The translations under genes were made by a program, and so were the position numbers. Of a DNA stretch of 64,000 nt, positions 48,555 through 62,741 are shown piece after piece. This DNA comes from Pseudoscleropodium purum. Its lineage: Eukaryota > Streptophyta > Bryopsida > Hypnales > Brachytheciaceae. The DNA lies in NCBI GenBank assembly GCA_963969395.1, contig OZ017798.1, forward strand, positions 434,001-498,000, in the 5' to 3' direction. The notes beneath the pieces were generated by a model, which was not told the origin of the DNA, searched no databases, and saw only the letters and a program-made list of their open reading frames with translations. Position 1 is the stretch's first letter. Each line of letters begins with the position of its first letter.

Positions 48555-50844
48555 ATGGCGATGGGTTTTGGAGATTCGTCTCTTTCGTTACTTTCCAGAT
48601 CTTCTGCTCCTGTGAATGCCGTTTCGAGGTTGCCAGACTGCTGCTGCCGGACCACTATAATTCTTGGTGGCGTTTCCCGCTTCAACTTGCGTGTCCCCAG
48701 GGCAGGTTCATGGCGGAAGAGTCTCCCTGCGATTTCAGCAGTCGAATCGAGGTCCATGGATGCAGCGCCTCAGAGCACCGATGGTACGACGACAGGTCAG
48801 GCTTGGCAAGAAGCTCTTGGAACCCATGTCTAATGGAATTTACTTTGTTGCTGAGGTCATTTGGGGATTTAGGGTTTGGGGACTAACAAGGAGCGAATAT
48901 CGTGGTGGTTTCAGGGGGGTCTCAGGCGAAATCGCATCTTGACTCGTTGCAGCGCATGACTGAAAACTCCACGGGATCTCAAGGTAAGTTCCTTGCAGTC
49001 TCTTTCTTACAATCTTACGAAATTTTCCTCTTATCTTATGGACACATTTCTTATGTTGTGTACACATTCTCACCTTTTGTTTTGTACATATTTTCACCAC
49101 ACAAACTTTCAGAGAAACAGTCCTATAGTAAGTGCGTGTTTCGGCATTAGTTTCAGTTGCCGCTTCCTGTGCCATTGCTTTTGTGTTCGGTTTTTAAAAA
49201 CCCTGAAGCGAGGGTTTGCGTTTCGAGAAAAAGAGAGAAATCAATTAGGGTTTCGTTCGGCGTTTCTGTTCGTTTTGTTTGCGATGGTAGTGATAGTCTT
49301 TGTTTACATCAACAGTTACAGCACTCTTTAACTGTACATCCACTCCATGTTTAACTTCACGATTTATCATGTTGTGAACACATGTGATTGGTCATCTTTC
49401 ATATGTCAATACATGCGAAAGTGCATTTTGAACCCCAGTTGTTCCCCAAGGTAGTGTTATTAGAGAGAGTTGAGTGTACTAGAAGACGCACTATGCAGAT
49501 ATATGCAGATATGACGTTTTACAAGGTATTAATAAAAGTCCTCACCAAAGCATAGAAGACTAGTGTATTGTTGACAAAATTGAAAAACGATGCGAACAAC
49601 CCCGAGTGGATCTTAAGCTGGAATTCATAAGATCCTAAGCAAGAAGGTCTGCATAACCTAAAGCTGTTTCGGCCTTATCACTCGCTCTTCGAAGAATCCC
49701 TGTGGATAGAATGCTAGATTTCCTCCTCCAGGTCCTCTATGGTGTCTCTATGTCCTAATTTAGCAAAACTTCCACCTACACAATTTTATAGCTACACAGT
49801 ATGTGATTTCCTCAGTTTGAAATCTGAGTGTTTAGCAAACTTCGCAGTGTTTTTAGCAACTTGAGCTAATAGTGTTTGGGATCACTGCTCTATACTAAGC
49901 TCTAAACAAACTAACCAGTGCATGAAACAATTATCTTTTTGAAGAGATATGAAACTCAAACATGGCTTTCGATCATTACATACCCCGAGATTTGAGCATG
50001 GCTTTGTCCGAATTACCCGAGCAATTATATAATTAACCCAGAATCCCCCAATCATACGACCTGAAGTCGAAAATCAAAGTAATTAAAGAGTCGTACTTTT
50101 TGAATGTCATCATAGTTACATTCCTGGCGTATTGATCGAACCGTGATAAAGCTGATTGGAACTCACGAAAGCCACGTGCCATCAAATGTACGCAAGTAGT
50201 GAGGTGGAGCAGACCGGCTGTCCCAGGTTGTCATTCCTTCGACAGTAAAACGATAAATAGAATGCGTTCTGAGAGTGAGTGAGTCCAGCACTCCATCTCT
50301 CATGAGTCATGAGACTACTGCCAGTAGTGTATCGATGACTTGAATGGTGTTTCAGGTGTTCCACGGTTAAGATTAGATTCTACATTCAATGTAAGCTTAA
50401 CAAAGAAGGGACTGGCTAGCCCTGCAAGCAAGAAAGCCTGTCCGCACTTTCCATCAATGAATGATCAGATTGAAGTCATTGAACTCATTAGAAGTCAGTC
50501 AGTCCCTGAGTCCCAGATTTGCTCTCCACTTGGAATCTCCAAAAGAGGATTTTCTGACATATGTTTGGCCAGGTGCTCAAGTGAAGACGATTAGAGATCA
50601 GCTGGTGAGTCAGGGAGCGGAGGCAGAGGTGCCCCTTGCCAAGTTGGAGAAAGACAAAGCAGTGGTGGTACCGGAGCTGACAATTTCTCAGAAAAGGAAC
50701 ATTCGGCGCCAAAACTATCTGAACAAGGTGTCAGAGAGAAACGACGCTCCATTTTTTGGCATTGTGGCAGCCATCGTGTTGGTGCCTCCAATTCTCATTC
50801 TGGCCTTGGCTGTTGCAACTGGTTATGTCGAACCCTTCCCTTGA
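48555..50844 (+). CDS. small protein, probably plastid-targeted, with one C-terminal membrane segment, 4 exons
   Basis: Predicted exons are 48555-48795, 48915-48983, 50356-50390 and 50503-50844 (687 nt, 228 residues). The first donor is TACGACGACAG/GTCAGG; the second is a strong AAG/GTAAGT; intron 2 is 1.37 kb; the tiny 35-nt exon 3 ends AAT/GTAAGC. The last acceptor (TCAG at 50502) was chosen because it keeps phase; TCCCAG at 50515 does not. The first 60 or so residues are rich in Ser, Arg and Ala with few acidic residues, like a plastid transit peptide. The C-terminal half has a charged stretch (IRDQL, KLEKDK, then QKRNIRRQNYLNKV) followed by a hydrophobic helix (about residues 198-222) and a short tail ending EPFP. 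I do not recognise the family; a thylakoid or envelope single-pass protein is plausible. The exon 4 frame is the most secure part; the exon 3 join is less certain. Confidence 0.65.
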
Positions 50845-53800
50845 GTGATGATTTGCTTTTCTTGGTCTTGAAAGTTTTGCACAGCAGCTAAGAGTTACGT
50901 GCCAATTTCAGCTTTAGTGTGAGCTTGTAGTGTAGTGCAGGATGTGGAATCCCAGGGTAACGTGAGACTTCAGCGATGCACTGGTAAGGTGTTGCCATTG
51001 TATATACGAGCTTGTATTTCTAACTGGTACTGGAGGAGTTGGAGTTTAGTAGAATAGTAGTGGTGTCAATCTTTTCATAGTGGTCTCCCGTTTTTAAGGA
51101 GCTTCTGTGGCACACCCTCATTCACTATGTACTCTATAAATATAACCCATAGTTCGTTTGTTGTTTTCTATAATTAATAGTGCATTTGTTGTTATTTATG
51201 TTTGGTTGTGCTCACCTATGTATTGCTTGCAATGTACCACGGTTTGTTGTATGCATATGTTACTAACTAAGTGGTCACAATATAGGTCACACTAGTCTAT
51301 TAACCAAGATAGATGTTTTATATTCTCTAAAGGTTGTGGATTAAAGTCACTTGTGGTATTGATTTAAAGATTTATAATAATGTATGGAAGTGTAGCACTT
51401 TCCAAAGTAAGGGAACATGTTTGGTCCTCCTAATAAGGAGATCACTCAAAATTGAAATCCAATCAAAAGTAATTACAGACAAGGATGGTATATACACCAA
51501 TCACTTAACATAATTTATATTGATGGAGAGGAAGATATGGAATTTTAAGAAATCAAAATAATTTATCTTTTTAAATTAATTATAAAAATTAAAACTAAAA
51601 AAATAATTAGTTAGATTTAAATATTTCTTTGTGTATTTAAATATTTCTTGATAGTGTTTTGTTTTGTTCTTTAATCATGGTTTTTTTGGGCCATTGAAAG
51701 GTCATCATATGGAAGCTACCTATTGTAAAGTAATCATCTAACATCATTATAAATCAAAAAATGCTTAAAGAAAATGTTTCTAAAATTATAAGTTTTATAA
51801 AGGAGAGTATACATGTTATATTAGCATTGTTTACATGGGACTCTTGAGTGCAACATAAGGAAAGTTCCAAATACTCTAAAGGCTTCTAGAACAAGACTAA
51901 ACTATATAAATTAAAAAATTTTAGCAAACTACATCCATTGGACAAGATGTTGGGCCCAATACCACATCACGTAACATTGAGTAAAAATCATTATTACGAA
52001 AGATTATTATTATTAAAAAATCATTGTTATTAAGGACAAAATTATAAAACATACATTTCTTACTTCTTGGCAAAAAAATTAGTTAGTGGAATATCACAAA
52101 AAGAAACCCATGAAGGATATCATTATTAAGCCGCAATTCTCTCAAAATCATGGAAATGGAAACAAACTAAGTAAAGAAATATTGTAATTGATGGAGTCGC
52201 GTTTTGGTGAAACACATAGCCTAAACACCTCCAGACACATCTGGCCAGGATCGCAAAAGAGCGCCAAATTGCTTGTCAACTCCAAATTGCACAACCGGCA
52301 CTCTAAACCTCCAGTTCTGCAATTTGAACACTATGATGGATGCTTCATTGCAAGAACATGGCCAATTTGAAGCTCTGACATCTATTAACAATCATATCAC
52401 TAGCTCACTGAATGTAATGCTCTATGAATGCAAAAATTTACAATCCCTAACGCCGTGAGGATTGAACCTATAAACAATATATACCAAAGCGCTATAGCGC
52501 AAATTGCAAAATAAACTTGGCAATCTCTCTAAGGTAGTGCTGACGCAAGCATTAAGTGCCCCTCCTCATACCAGAAGAGAGAAGACCACGCCAATATCCA
52601 CTCTAACTTTAAGCGCAAATATCGTCCTTTTTGCACTATCAATTGCAATGCGTTCAGAACATGAAATCCCCTAGAGCTCCAGTAAAGACACAAATTTAAG
52701 AAAGTGATCCCATTGGTGAGTCCAAATTAGAAGCAACACAATCATTGTATTATGAAATTCCCATGAATCACACCATTTCAAGGAATGGCAAAAATTGCAA
52801 GAAATTGGCACTCTCCTAGACGTTGACTTTGAATCTCATAACCCTAGCCTTTAAAACTCTGTGTACTTCAAATGTTACAACCTTGACACTCTAAAACACT
52901 CAAATTTAACAAATATGACCATAATCTCTTTTGTCCACTCCTAATACACGACAAAGTTACCACAACACAACATTTGTGCATGCATAAATGTTGTGTTGTA
53001 TCTCAATATAAAGTCCTACTATACAGAATAGTGGAAAACACCACCACCACAAATCAATGCCAAGTTCCTCAAGCTCCAAAAATTTAGAATTATTGTCAAT
53101 TCAACAAATAGTGTTGTTTCTTCTTGTTCTTTTGCAACACGCAAGTACAAGAACTTCCTTCAAAGTGCAAATCAAAAACAACACAATTTCCTTGCACTCC
53201 AAAAATAGTCCGCCAATCGCAAGCTCTACTGAGCATGCTCGTCAAACATTGTCTTGCTCAAAAGCAAGCTCCGACTTACGCAACTTACGCAACTTACGCA
53301 CCTCATCAATTCCGTGGAAATCATTGTCTTCTATCAGCAAACTCTCCTCCAAACGCACCCCTGTTTCTGGTTCAAGTGTTCAGTCTTCACAACTTGTGAA
53401 GTCGTCCAAGTGTTTGTTGGGATGACTTCCTCTAATTCTATCTCTACATGATGGGAAACAACATTTCTTCATCCAATTTTTGTATTAAAGTTGCTTAAGT
53501 GCATTTTAACTAAATAGTATTGTAAATTCCCTCATTATGATACTACTGCCTTTTTTTGAAGAAGATGCTTGATCCACGAATCACTTTTATATATCATTTT
53601 GGTCATTTTTTGCTATTAATTTACTCTTCATGTGAATTCAAACCAAGAAAATGATATTTTTTGACTTTGAGTCTAAATAATGAAATGAAGCTTATGAAGT
53701 GTAGTTTCTACTCCAATTGAAAATTTTGGAAAACTTATAAATTTGAGTATTTTATAGCAATGTGAACTTTGGGCCTATAACCAAGGTTTGTTGATTGTCT

Positions 53801-54564
53801 AATTTTAAAGTGATATAATTACTTTGGTGTATACTATGATGTTACACACTCAAATATACATTTACAGTGAAAATTTCAAAAAAATTTAATATATTTTGTT
53901 TAGGACATGAGTTCTTCATCATTTCCTTCTAAGAAATTCACAATAATTTCAATTTTTCCCAAAATAATTTGAAAATTTTATTTACTGTAGAAAACATATG
54001 ACTTTATTTTTGAAAAATAAATAAATAAATAAATTCATTTATATATCTAGCTACAAAATGGCAGCAAATTGAGTGATGGATAGTGAAGCTTGAAATCAAT
54101 GGTCATAAGTCCATCTTTCCTAAAAAGACGAGATCTAATACCAAAGTATTTTGCCAAAAATGATTCAATTTTTGAACCAATAAATGCATTCTCAGCCACT
54201 TTTGGACTACTAGATCTTTGAAGGGTTAAAAGAAAAAATCCTATTTGTGATATGAATATTTTTGCATGCGCTTTGTCATTCATCAACTATTAGCCACATG
54301 TGTAACCATTCATTCAACTACAATTTGCCACCACTAATATGTAGTGGCTAATATAAGTGTATGGCTTTTGAATTTTAGTATAGAATAAGATCTTCTACCT
54401 TGTATTTTTTGTTGCAATTAGTCATAGCAATAAGCTAAAAGTGTCAAGAATTAAAATTATAGTAGTATCACTAAAAATCAAGCAAATTTGTGTAACAATT
54501 TCAATCATTTGTCAAGGCACTTTCATTTTTCTATGTACATAAAAGAAAAATTACAACTATTATA

Positions 54565-54595
<31 letters not shown>

Positions 54596-56979
54596 TTATT
54601 TTTTTTTATTTTTTTTATTTTTTTTTTTATTTTTTATTTTATCACTTTATATATTAAAAGTCAATAACATCATTCAAAAAATGTTTTTTTAAGAAAAGTT
54701 TAAGGATTAATTAAAGAACCCTATCCAAAGGCTATATTACCAATATAAATAAGTGCATTAGAATTTATTATGAGATTTTAAATTATACTTATAAGACTTT
54801 TAGGATTTGATCTATAAAATATATTAACCATTAATTGGGAGCAAAGCATTTACTCTTGCAATTCAAGATTTAGAAATTATTTTTTTGCTTTTAGTTAAAG
54901 TGGAATCAAGGTAGATGTAGTGAATCAAACTTGATGCACCCGTTCTCTTATGACATGACCCCACAAGCTTACTTTTATATTCATGTTACAACTTTTAGCA
55001 TATAAGAGTATGTAAATATTTTCAAAAGTGAATAGACAACATTGTAGATATAGGATCAAAGGATTGTGTTGAACTTGAAAGATTAGAATAGAGGGTGTGA
55101 TCTTGACTCTTTCCAAATAACACCCCTCGTTGTGATTATGTAAATTCTAAATTAAACAAGGCATCCTTGAAAATGCAATCTTTATATATATATATATCTT
55201 AGTTATTGTCACTAGTTGTAATTTTATTATAATAATAATCAGAATTATATTCTTTTAGTTTATTATATATGTATATTGAAATATGATTCATGCCTTGTAA
55301 GATAATAAATATTTTGAGTTTTAAATACTAGCAATGAATTGATAAATGATCCCAAGATTTTTTTTTAACAAAATTGCAATTCCAAACTTTGCAACCATTG
55401 GGTTAATTTTTTTTAATGTTTTTAAAGGTATAGTCTAAACCTTCAACTAAATTTTTCAACATAAAAAATAGAAAATTCAAAATTTGTAGTGTAAAATTGT
55501 AAGTTTAAAGGATTCAAAACCTCTTAATATAATTAGGCAAGGTGCAAAAAATGTGTTGAACATTGTAAATTTCATTATTGATTTCAATAAAGTTGCATAA
55601 AGTGTTATTCTATCTTATCCTAGAAAGAACAATCAAAGCTCCGTTGGAGCTTTTTGAAGAATTGAATAGGCTCATATTAAGTCATTTACAAACAAATGAA
55701 TGTGAAATTCTTACCAAAGATGTGAGCTTGTATTGGTTTTGTGAAAATATAAATATTTTTTCTATTGGATACCTATATCAAAAATATAGAGATCAAAAGT
55801 TTAAGGTTAACTTCAACAAATGTTTGTGAATAGAAAGGGACAACTTCAACAATATACTAGTAGAGAGGAGAAAGTAATTAAGTTAGGCAACAAGTGAAAT
55901 TTTTATGTTAACTGTGAATGCTTATATTTTGCAATCTATAAAGTTGAATGGATTGAAACTTCTTTAAACATTTCCATGGAAGTATAGAAAATAACGTGTG
56001 GCTGAAAGTGAATTTTTTTTCAATTTTCACTCACATTAAAAGAAATCTGAGGGCTTTGAAAGCCTATTTCGGGCCTATTCCCCCGCAATTGTTCCCCGTA
56101 GCAAGGGGGACAACTCGCCGTTAGAAATTAAAAAAAAAAAATTAATGTCCAAATGCAAAAAAAGAAAGAAATATATAAATATTTTTTGGAGGGAAGACAA
56201 TGATGTGGCAGGGTCTTAGCTACATTAGCAATACAACTCCCAAAGTTCACAGTGTTGTAGCAGTACAGTTCCCAGCTTGATAACTCACAGGCTCTTCAAG
56301 CCTTCAAATTTTTTTTATTGATGCACTAAAAATGATAGTTTAAAAACAAATTTACAACCATTAACTCAAATTCTAGTGTAAATTCATAAGATTAAATTTT
56401 TTTGGTTACTTGATATAGAAAAGGGAATTTTTGTGTGGATTGCTGGAATTCTAAAAATGAGCTCATCCAAAAAAATTGAAATCTTACTAATGTCATTGCT
56501 TTTTTTAACATCTTTTCAATGCAAATTGATTTGGAGTATGTTAGATAGCTCTATTATCCAAGATTAAAAACTATCATATAAAAAATTAACATAACTATCT
56601 ACCCAAAGGTCCAAATTTTTAACATTTGCTAGTGCCTTCTTCTCTACAATTTGAGTCAAACTATGCTAACCCTATTGAACAAGGCCCAAATTTATTTTCT
56701 TCTAACTTCAAGCATTACAATCTCATAATTTACATAATCAAATGGGCTGAAATTTTTCCACAAATTCCTATAGTAGTCTGAGTTTAAAAAATGTTTGCAT
56801 ATTTCAATTATTCTCAATGCACTAAGAAGTAGCAATATTGGATGTTTTTGTGAAAAACAATCAAAGAAATTTAGGGTTTGATAATTTCTTATGAATGAAT
56901 ATTTATCATGTGAAGTACCTACAAATGAAAAATACTCATCATTTTAGTGTTAATGAAACTAACAACTCCCATTTTACTT
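50845..56979. other. long intergenic stretch, no gene recognised
   Basis: The first 0.3 kb is probably the 3' UTR and terminator of the gene ending at 50844. At 52190-53460 the composition is more balanced, with overlapping open frames (122 codons at 53057) but no motif; 'acttacgca' is repeated three times exactly at 53274-53300. The rest is AT-rich with simple repeats. Confidence 0.45.
54559..54640. repeat. (TA)n followed by a T-rich tract
   Basis: About 29 bp of TA repeats run into about 50 bp of T with scattered A. It could be the tail of an old retroposon on the minus strand or simple slippage. Confidence 0.85.
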
Positions 56980-57897
56980 TAACTACCAACGGACCAGATT
57001 GTAGTTTCTAACAACATAGTGATTTTAGGCAAATCATTAAGAATGGAATTTTTATTTTTTTACTTTGAAATTTTCACTCAACATGTGCCCCAGGAGTAGC
57101 TTTAAGACCCAACAATTTTCATAACTTTTGATTACATGGTTCAAAAATTATTGTGTGATATATAAATTTCAATGCTTGGCAGGCAACCCAAAAATTTCTT
57201 AAAAAATCATTTTTGTTCAAAAATAGAAATTTGAAATTGGTTTTCTATATTTACATGTATGAAGAAAGCTGTGAATTATTACATTTTTATTTATGAAGTG
57301 TCATGTTCTAGTTTGCATGCAATTATGGATTCCCTATTCTAAAATAAACTTAAGAGTCTTTTATTTAAATCAATTTTTAATAGTTTCTAGAAAAAATAAA
57401 AAAATATGATGTAGATTTTTTATTACTAATTTAAAAACTTTGGAATTGTCATTTTTCAATTCCATGAATAAATTCATAACAATTTAGTATATTCAATCTC
57501 TTTCAATTTCTTTCTACTTACTATTTTTTTCCTATATGTTGTGCAATTCCAAATGTTCTAAATTTTTTTGAGCATGTAGCCAACTTGCCTTGAAGAATGA
57601 ATCCAAAGAGAAACCACCATTTGAGATATTTTTTCATACAAATATGACCTTATGAATGATAGTTGCCCAGTTCTCCAAATCCAAATAAATGAATTTTGTT
57701 TATTCAAACACTAATATCTTGCAATCTACATGATGGAAAATTTTGAAATTTTTTCTACATCATTTCAAAATAATGTACTACAAGATCCTATAGTTATATG
57801 TGTCAAAAAAAAATTCTTTTAAATTTTGGTATTTGTACTAGAAATGACATTTTTGAAGCATTTTTGGTGAAAACATTGTCAAAACTTTTAGGGGTTA
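56980..57897 (-). mobile_element. 0.9-kb inverted-repeat-ended element, copy 5
   Basis: The clear end is CTTTTAGGGGTTA at 57897. The other end near 56980 is degenerate ('ctttaactaccaacggacc'). Internally it matches copy 1 at 25656 in reverse ('gttgtgcaattccaaat', 'tatcttgcaatctacat', 'caagatcctatagtta'). Confidence 0.65.
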
Positions 57898-58229
57898 ATT
57901 CAACTTTTCAATTTTCATCTAAGGTTCCATTTTATTTGTTCAAAATTATGTGGTCTTCTAATTCATTAGGTAAAAAGATTCAATAGTATTCAAAAGACAT
58001 TAACAATGACAATAATCATGGTTAGATAGTAAATAAATTAATAAATTAATATAATAATAACAAATTTTTATAATTACAAATGAAGAATAAATTGATGAAG
58101 AAATCATTTTTGGTTCAAAAGATAAACCAACAAAACTACACATTGAAGAAAAGTTGGGATAATAATTTCTTGAATTAAAAATTATCATATACTTATAAAT
58201 AGACTTTTGTTTGGAGAGATGAAGATCTT

Positions 58230-59160
58230 TAATCCCCTGAAGGACCGAGGCCTTTTTTTTGCCAAAAAACATTGAAAACTGCCATTTCTATAGCAAAGAG
58301 TAAAAAAAATATATAATTTTTTTTTTTTCATATCTAACTGTAGGATCTTACACCTCATTAGTATAATAAAGTGTGGAAAAAATTTCAAAATTTTTCACCA
58401 CGCAAATTGCAAGATATTTGCGTTTAAAGTAGAAAAAACAAGTTTTTCAGCACATTGTGGGACTGCATTTTTTGACTTTGAACATTTTTAACTGAAAATT
58501 TTGCACTACAGAGTTTTGAGCTTTAAATCTTTATAGTAGAGAATTGAGTTGGGAGTTTAAAGAAAAAAAAGAAATTCAAGAAAACTTAATTTTCATTCTT
58601 AAAAGAATTGTTAAGTAGAAGTAGGTACAAGATAGAAGGAAAATCTAAAGTATTCATATATTTTAGATGGAATTAAAATGCACTAATCCCAATGGTGAGA
58701 TTATTCTAGCAAGTAAATTAAACCATGAAAAATAAAAAAATTTGAAAAATTGCATGCAGAAATGAATCCTACAAGTTATTTTTTTCAAGAAGATGCTCTA
58801 ACTACCCCAAAATCAAGAATGTCCATAACTTTCTCATAACAAATCCAAATGAAATGAATCAAATCTTTTTGGATAGAAAAAAATATAATCTATGAGGAAA
58901 AAAAATATTAAAAAAAAAATTCAAATTCTTGCAAAAAATATTTTGCTGCCCGGACTGCCCCCCATCCACTCATTTGAACTTATTTGGTCATAACTATTGT
59001 TCACGAGCACCGATTGTGAAAAAAATTATACTCTCATAAAGCTTATCAGTTTTTCTATCTTCAAAAAGAATATAAAAAAATCACGACAAAAATTCAGCCC
59101 ATAGGTACCTGCCCGAAAACGCATTTGTCCCCCAAAGGGACAATGGTCCTTTAGGGATTA
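58230..59160 (+). mobile_element. 0.9-kb inverted-repeat-ended element, copy 6
   Basis: It starts TAATCCCCTGAAGGACC and ends GGTCCTTTAGGGATTA. The ends match in inverted orientation over about 16 bp with few mismatches. It belongs to the same sub-family as copy 2 (shared 'gggacaa' near the 3' end, 'ctgcccgaaaa'). Confidence 0.75.
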
Positions 59161-59903
59161 AGGTATGTATTACTATGCATGTTCAAACATAAGATTGAAT
59201 TAGAAACAAATGTCCAACCAATTAAATAAGAAAGATATAGAATGAATCTTGCATATGCAAATTAAGTGAAGGAAAAATTTAATAAACTATGGATTCATAT
59301 ATTCAATAAATCAAACCAAATGGGTTTTTTTTAGTTGTAATTGTTCCAAAAAGAAAGAAAAACTATGAGTTTGCATTGATGACAAGAAGATAAAAGTAGT
59401 GAAAAAGAGTGATAATTTTCCATTTTCTTTCATGGATGGAATATTGGTGGAAAGTGTTATTGAACATGGAATGACTTCTACTTTAGATGGGTATAGTGTC
59501 TACAATCAAATTATGGTTGTATGACAACAAATTGAATGGAAATCAAAGACAATAAGAATATAAGATGAATTGAAGAATTGGATGAAAGATACACAAAAGA
59601 AGATTCAATTCATATTATTTTAAAGAAGATTGGTACAACAATTTCATGATCAAAAAACAAAGACTATTGCAACTTTGAATCTAAAAAAATCTAAGCACAC
59701 TAATAAAACAACTAGTTAAAAGTGCAATGTAGGAAAAAAAATTTATACTATAAGAAGGTACTAGTAAACTTAGTAATGAGGTAAATACTACTTCATCTAA
59801 AATCCATATAGACAAATCTAAGGACAAAACAAATCATTCTTTTGGATACTACTTCTAAAATAAAAGAATGAGAATACAACTCTAAACTTTCAAGGTTTTA
59901 TTT

Positions 59904-60815
59904 TAACCTCTAAAGGACCGAGGTGCATTTTTTGGCAACATAACTTTTGGGGGCAGGTGCATGTGAGCAGAGATTTCCATATTTTTGGCACAAATTTTAA
60001 TAGAAGGTGTGGATGAGGAATATCTTTCATGTACACTTAATTTCAAGACATTTGGAAATATGAGTCAAAAGTTATAGCCTAATATGTAGTTTATTTATCA
60101 ACTTAGGCAATCCGAGAAGATTTGAAAAAATCACTTTTTTCAAAAATAAAAATTTGAAATTATATATATAGAAAGATTTGAATCATTCCATTTTGATCAA
60201 TGAGTCAAAAGTTATGAGGTGTTTTAGTTTGCGATCAGTCATAGGTTTTCTACTTCAAAATAAACTTTGAAGTTCTTTATTAAACTCAATTTTTTAAATA
60301 TTTTTGAAAAAAATAATAATAATAGGTGAAGATTGTTTATTACAACATTACAACCATTGGGATTGTCATTTTTTTAATTCCATAACTAAATTATTAACAA
60401 TTTAGTCTTTTGATTCATTCTCTACTTTTTTTTATTTACTATTTTTTTCTTATATGTTGTACAATTCCAAATGATCTGAAAATTTTTAAACATGTAGACA
60501 ATTTGCCTTGAAGAATGAATCCAAAGAGTTGCAACCATTTTGGACATTTTTTCATACAAATGTGACCTTGTGAAGTGCAACTGCCCGGTTTTTTGTAGGG
60601 CCCCCAAAAGGCTTGTTGTCAATTCAAACACTAATATCTTGCAATCTACATGGTGGAATTTTTTGAAATTTTTTCCACATCTTCTAAAATTATCATAATA
60701 TAAGATCCTATGGATGGATGTTTCCAAAAATTAAATTTTTTTTTATACTTGTGCTAAAAATGGCAATTTTAGAGCGTTTTTGGTGAAAATATAGCCAAGG
60801 AACTTTAAGGTTTTA
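59904..60815 (-). mobile_element. 0.9-kb inverted-repeat-ended element, copy 7
   Basis: It starts TAACCTCTAAAGGACCGAGG and ends CTTTAAGGTTTTA. It is the reverse of copy 4 in order and content. A 101-codon open frame on the minus strand (60727-60422) has the same peptide core as the 88-codon frame in copy 4 (both contain LHFTRSH, YEKM and VATLWIHSSRQ). Confidence 0.8.
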
Positions 60816-60885
60816 TTTGGATTCAGCAATTGAATCTAAGCACAATCAATTCATTTAAACTTTTCATTTTGTTTATTTTATTTCT

Positions 60886-60998
60886 GAACCTTTAAAGGAC
60901 CAAGCTACATTTTTTGGCAATGTTAGAATTGACATCCTTCAATTCTATAAATAAAATTTGTTAACATTTTAGTATTTTAAATCATTCTCTACATCTAT
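60886..60998 (-). mobile_element. short fragment of the 0.9-kb element
   Basis: It begins 'aacctttaaaggaccaagct', like the start of copy 7, then jumps to internal family sequence ('tttagtattttaaatcattc') and ends. It is probably an internally deleted copy. Confidence 0.55.
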
Positions 60999-62741
60999 TA
61001 CGCCCTTATCTCTTTGGTGTGCCCAAAGTGCCTTAACCCCTGAGCACTCACTACGATTTGCTCAAATTTTTGCCAATATGGACCTTGGTCCACATATTTT
61101 GTTACTAAAAGGGCAAAAATGAACTCTAAAAGACTTGACCATTGAAATTGCTTTAGGATTAGGAGACGCCGATGTTGGCAAGATTTGAGGAGTTTTCACC
61201 ATATGGATTAGCAAATTATAATGGTCAAAGTTCCATTGACAATTATTGTGATGTGTACTTTTTACAAGGTCTCTTACTTCGGGAACTTACTATAGTTGGA
61301 GGAAGTAGAGTTAGTCTCAAAATTTCAAGGAGTATATTTGTGACAAAGTTATTTAACATTTTGCTAATTGCAAAACGAGATGACCTCAAAAGATCAGACA
61401 TTGTAGGCATGAATTCCAGAGCTGCAATAGGGGGTAGCCATGACTTACATGCTGGACCTCAAGAAGGTACACCTCCATACCTACTTGCCGAATTAGAATC
61501 CCCATGCCCCATCAACAACCGTGAAGGTTGTTTGAATAGAGAAGAAGCGGTTGAATTGTAGGGAGTGCCAAGAGAGTAGGAGAAGCTAGGGGACCAAAAT
61601 ACAAATAAAATCCAAAAACATAATCGGTGTTTGTTGGTGAAAGAATGTCAAACAACCACACAAGAGCTCATGGACGTGAGGCTTGCCGAAATCTTCTATG
61701 AATTCTCCTTGATATTGAGTAAAATAAGAAAAGAAAAAGAAAAAATGATGTACATTTTGGAATAGAGTAGGCCAAGGACTTTACAATTCTCCAAACAAAA
61801 AGTAAGATAGATCAAATTCATGGTTACAATTCAATAGCTCTTGGTCATAAGTCTAGACTTGAAAATCTGAATGTTGAACACAAAACTAAGCCAACAAAAC
61901 CACAATGACGCCTACACATGTGATTGACCAAAGCATCACACTGCAAGTAAGCCACATTTCCACACTACTAGAACTAATAAAAAATTCGGACAACTCATGA
62001 ATTCCAACCTAAAGTGTCACAGTAAAGAACTTTTGCTTGCTACAATTGCACTCAGTTGTACAAAAATTGAACTGCCTTCCTCAAGCAGCATCCCTAGCAA
62101 CCTCATTCCACCTGATTCAACATCCTCAATGCTGCCAAATGGATCAATCAAACTTCCAATGAGCCTTTGCACTCTCAACGTGATTGTTACAACGGTACAC
62201 CCAAAATCTCCCTCAGTGAAGGTAGCCCCGTCTTCACATCCACATACAAACCCTAAAGTGCATCCCTACTCTTCGAAATTGTTTCCACCTTGCTTTCAGC
62301 CTCCTCTCTACCACAACTGCAACATACCTAAAACACACATACGCATGTGCTCGGCAAGGAATAACTACATTCATAGCCAAAAAAAACTCTTGAACTCTCA
62401 CGGCCTAATGGAGGTGGGGAAAGACTTCGCTGGGAGTACTAGTTCCCTTAGGTAGTGCGCCAAATAGACTCAATGGTCTAAAATCGCGACAATCGGTACT
62501 CTCGATGGTTGCTGTGCATATTGAATGCTTCATTTGTTATTTTTTCTAATACAAATGACAAATGGTAGCCCCCCACTCCGACATACCATGTTCTAACCCT
62601 ATGGCTCCACTCCACGACATTACCCTCGTACTTTCCAAAGCACATGTACAAATTTTGGATTAGTACAACAAGGATCTAGAAGCCTTTTCTCTAAAATTAA
62701 ATTTGGAGAGGCCACATTTGGGGTGTTGGGGTGCTTAGGGG
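60999..62741. other. intergenic, two unassigned open frames
   Basis: An open frame of 129 codons (61172-61561, +) and one of 152 codons (61997-62455, +) stand out in length for this AT-rich region. Neither has a motif I recognise. The second is rich in Ser and Pro in a way typical of chance frames. I do not call them genes. Confidence 0.35.

Noticed and set aside
61172..61561. 129-codon open frame as a gene
   Set aside because: Start context, composition and lack of any recognised motif do not support it; kept only as an unassigned frame.
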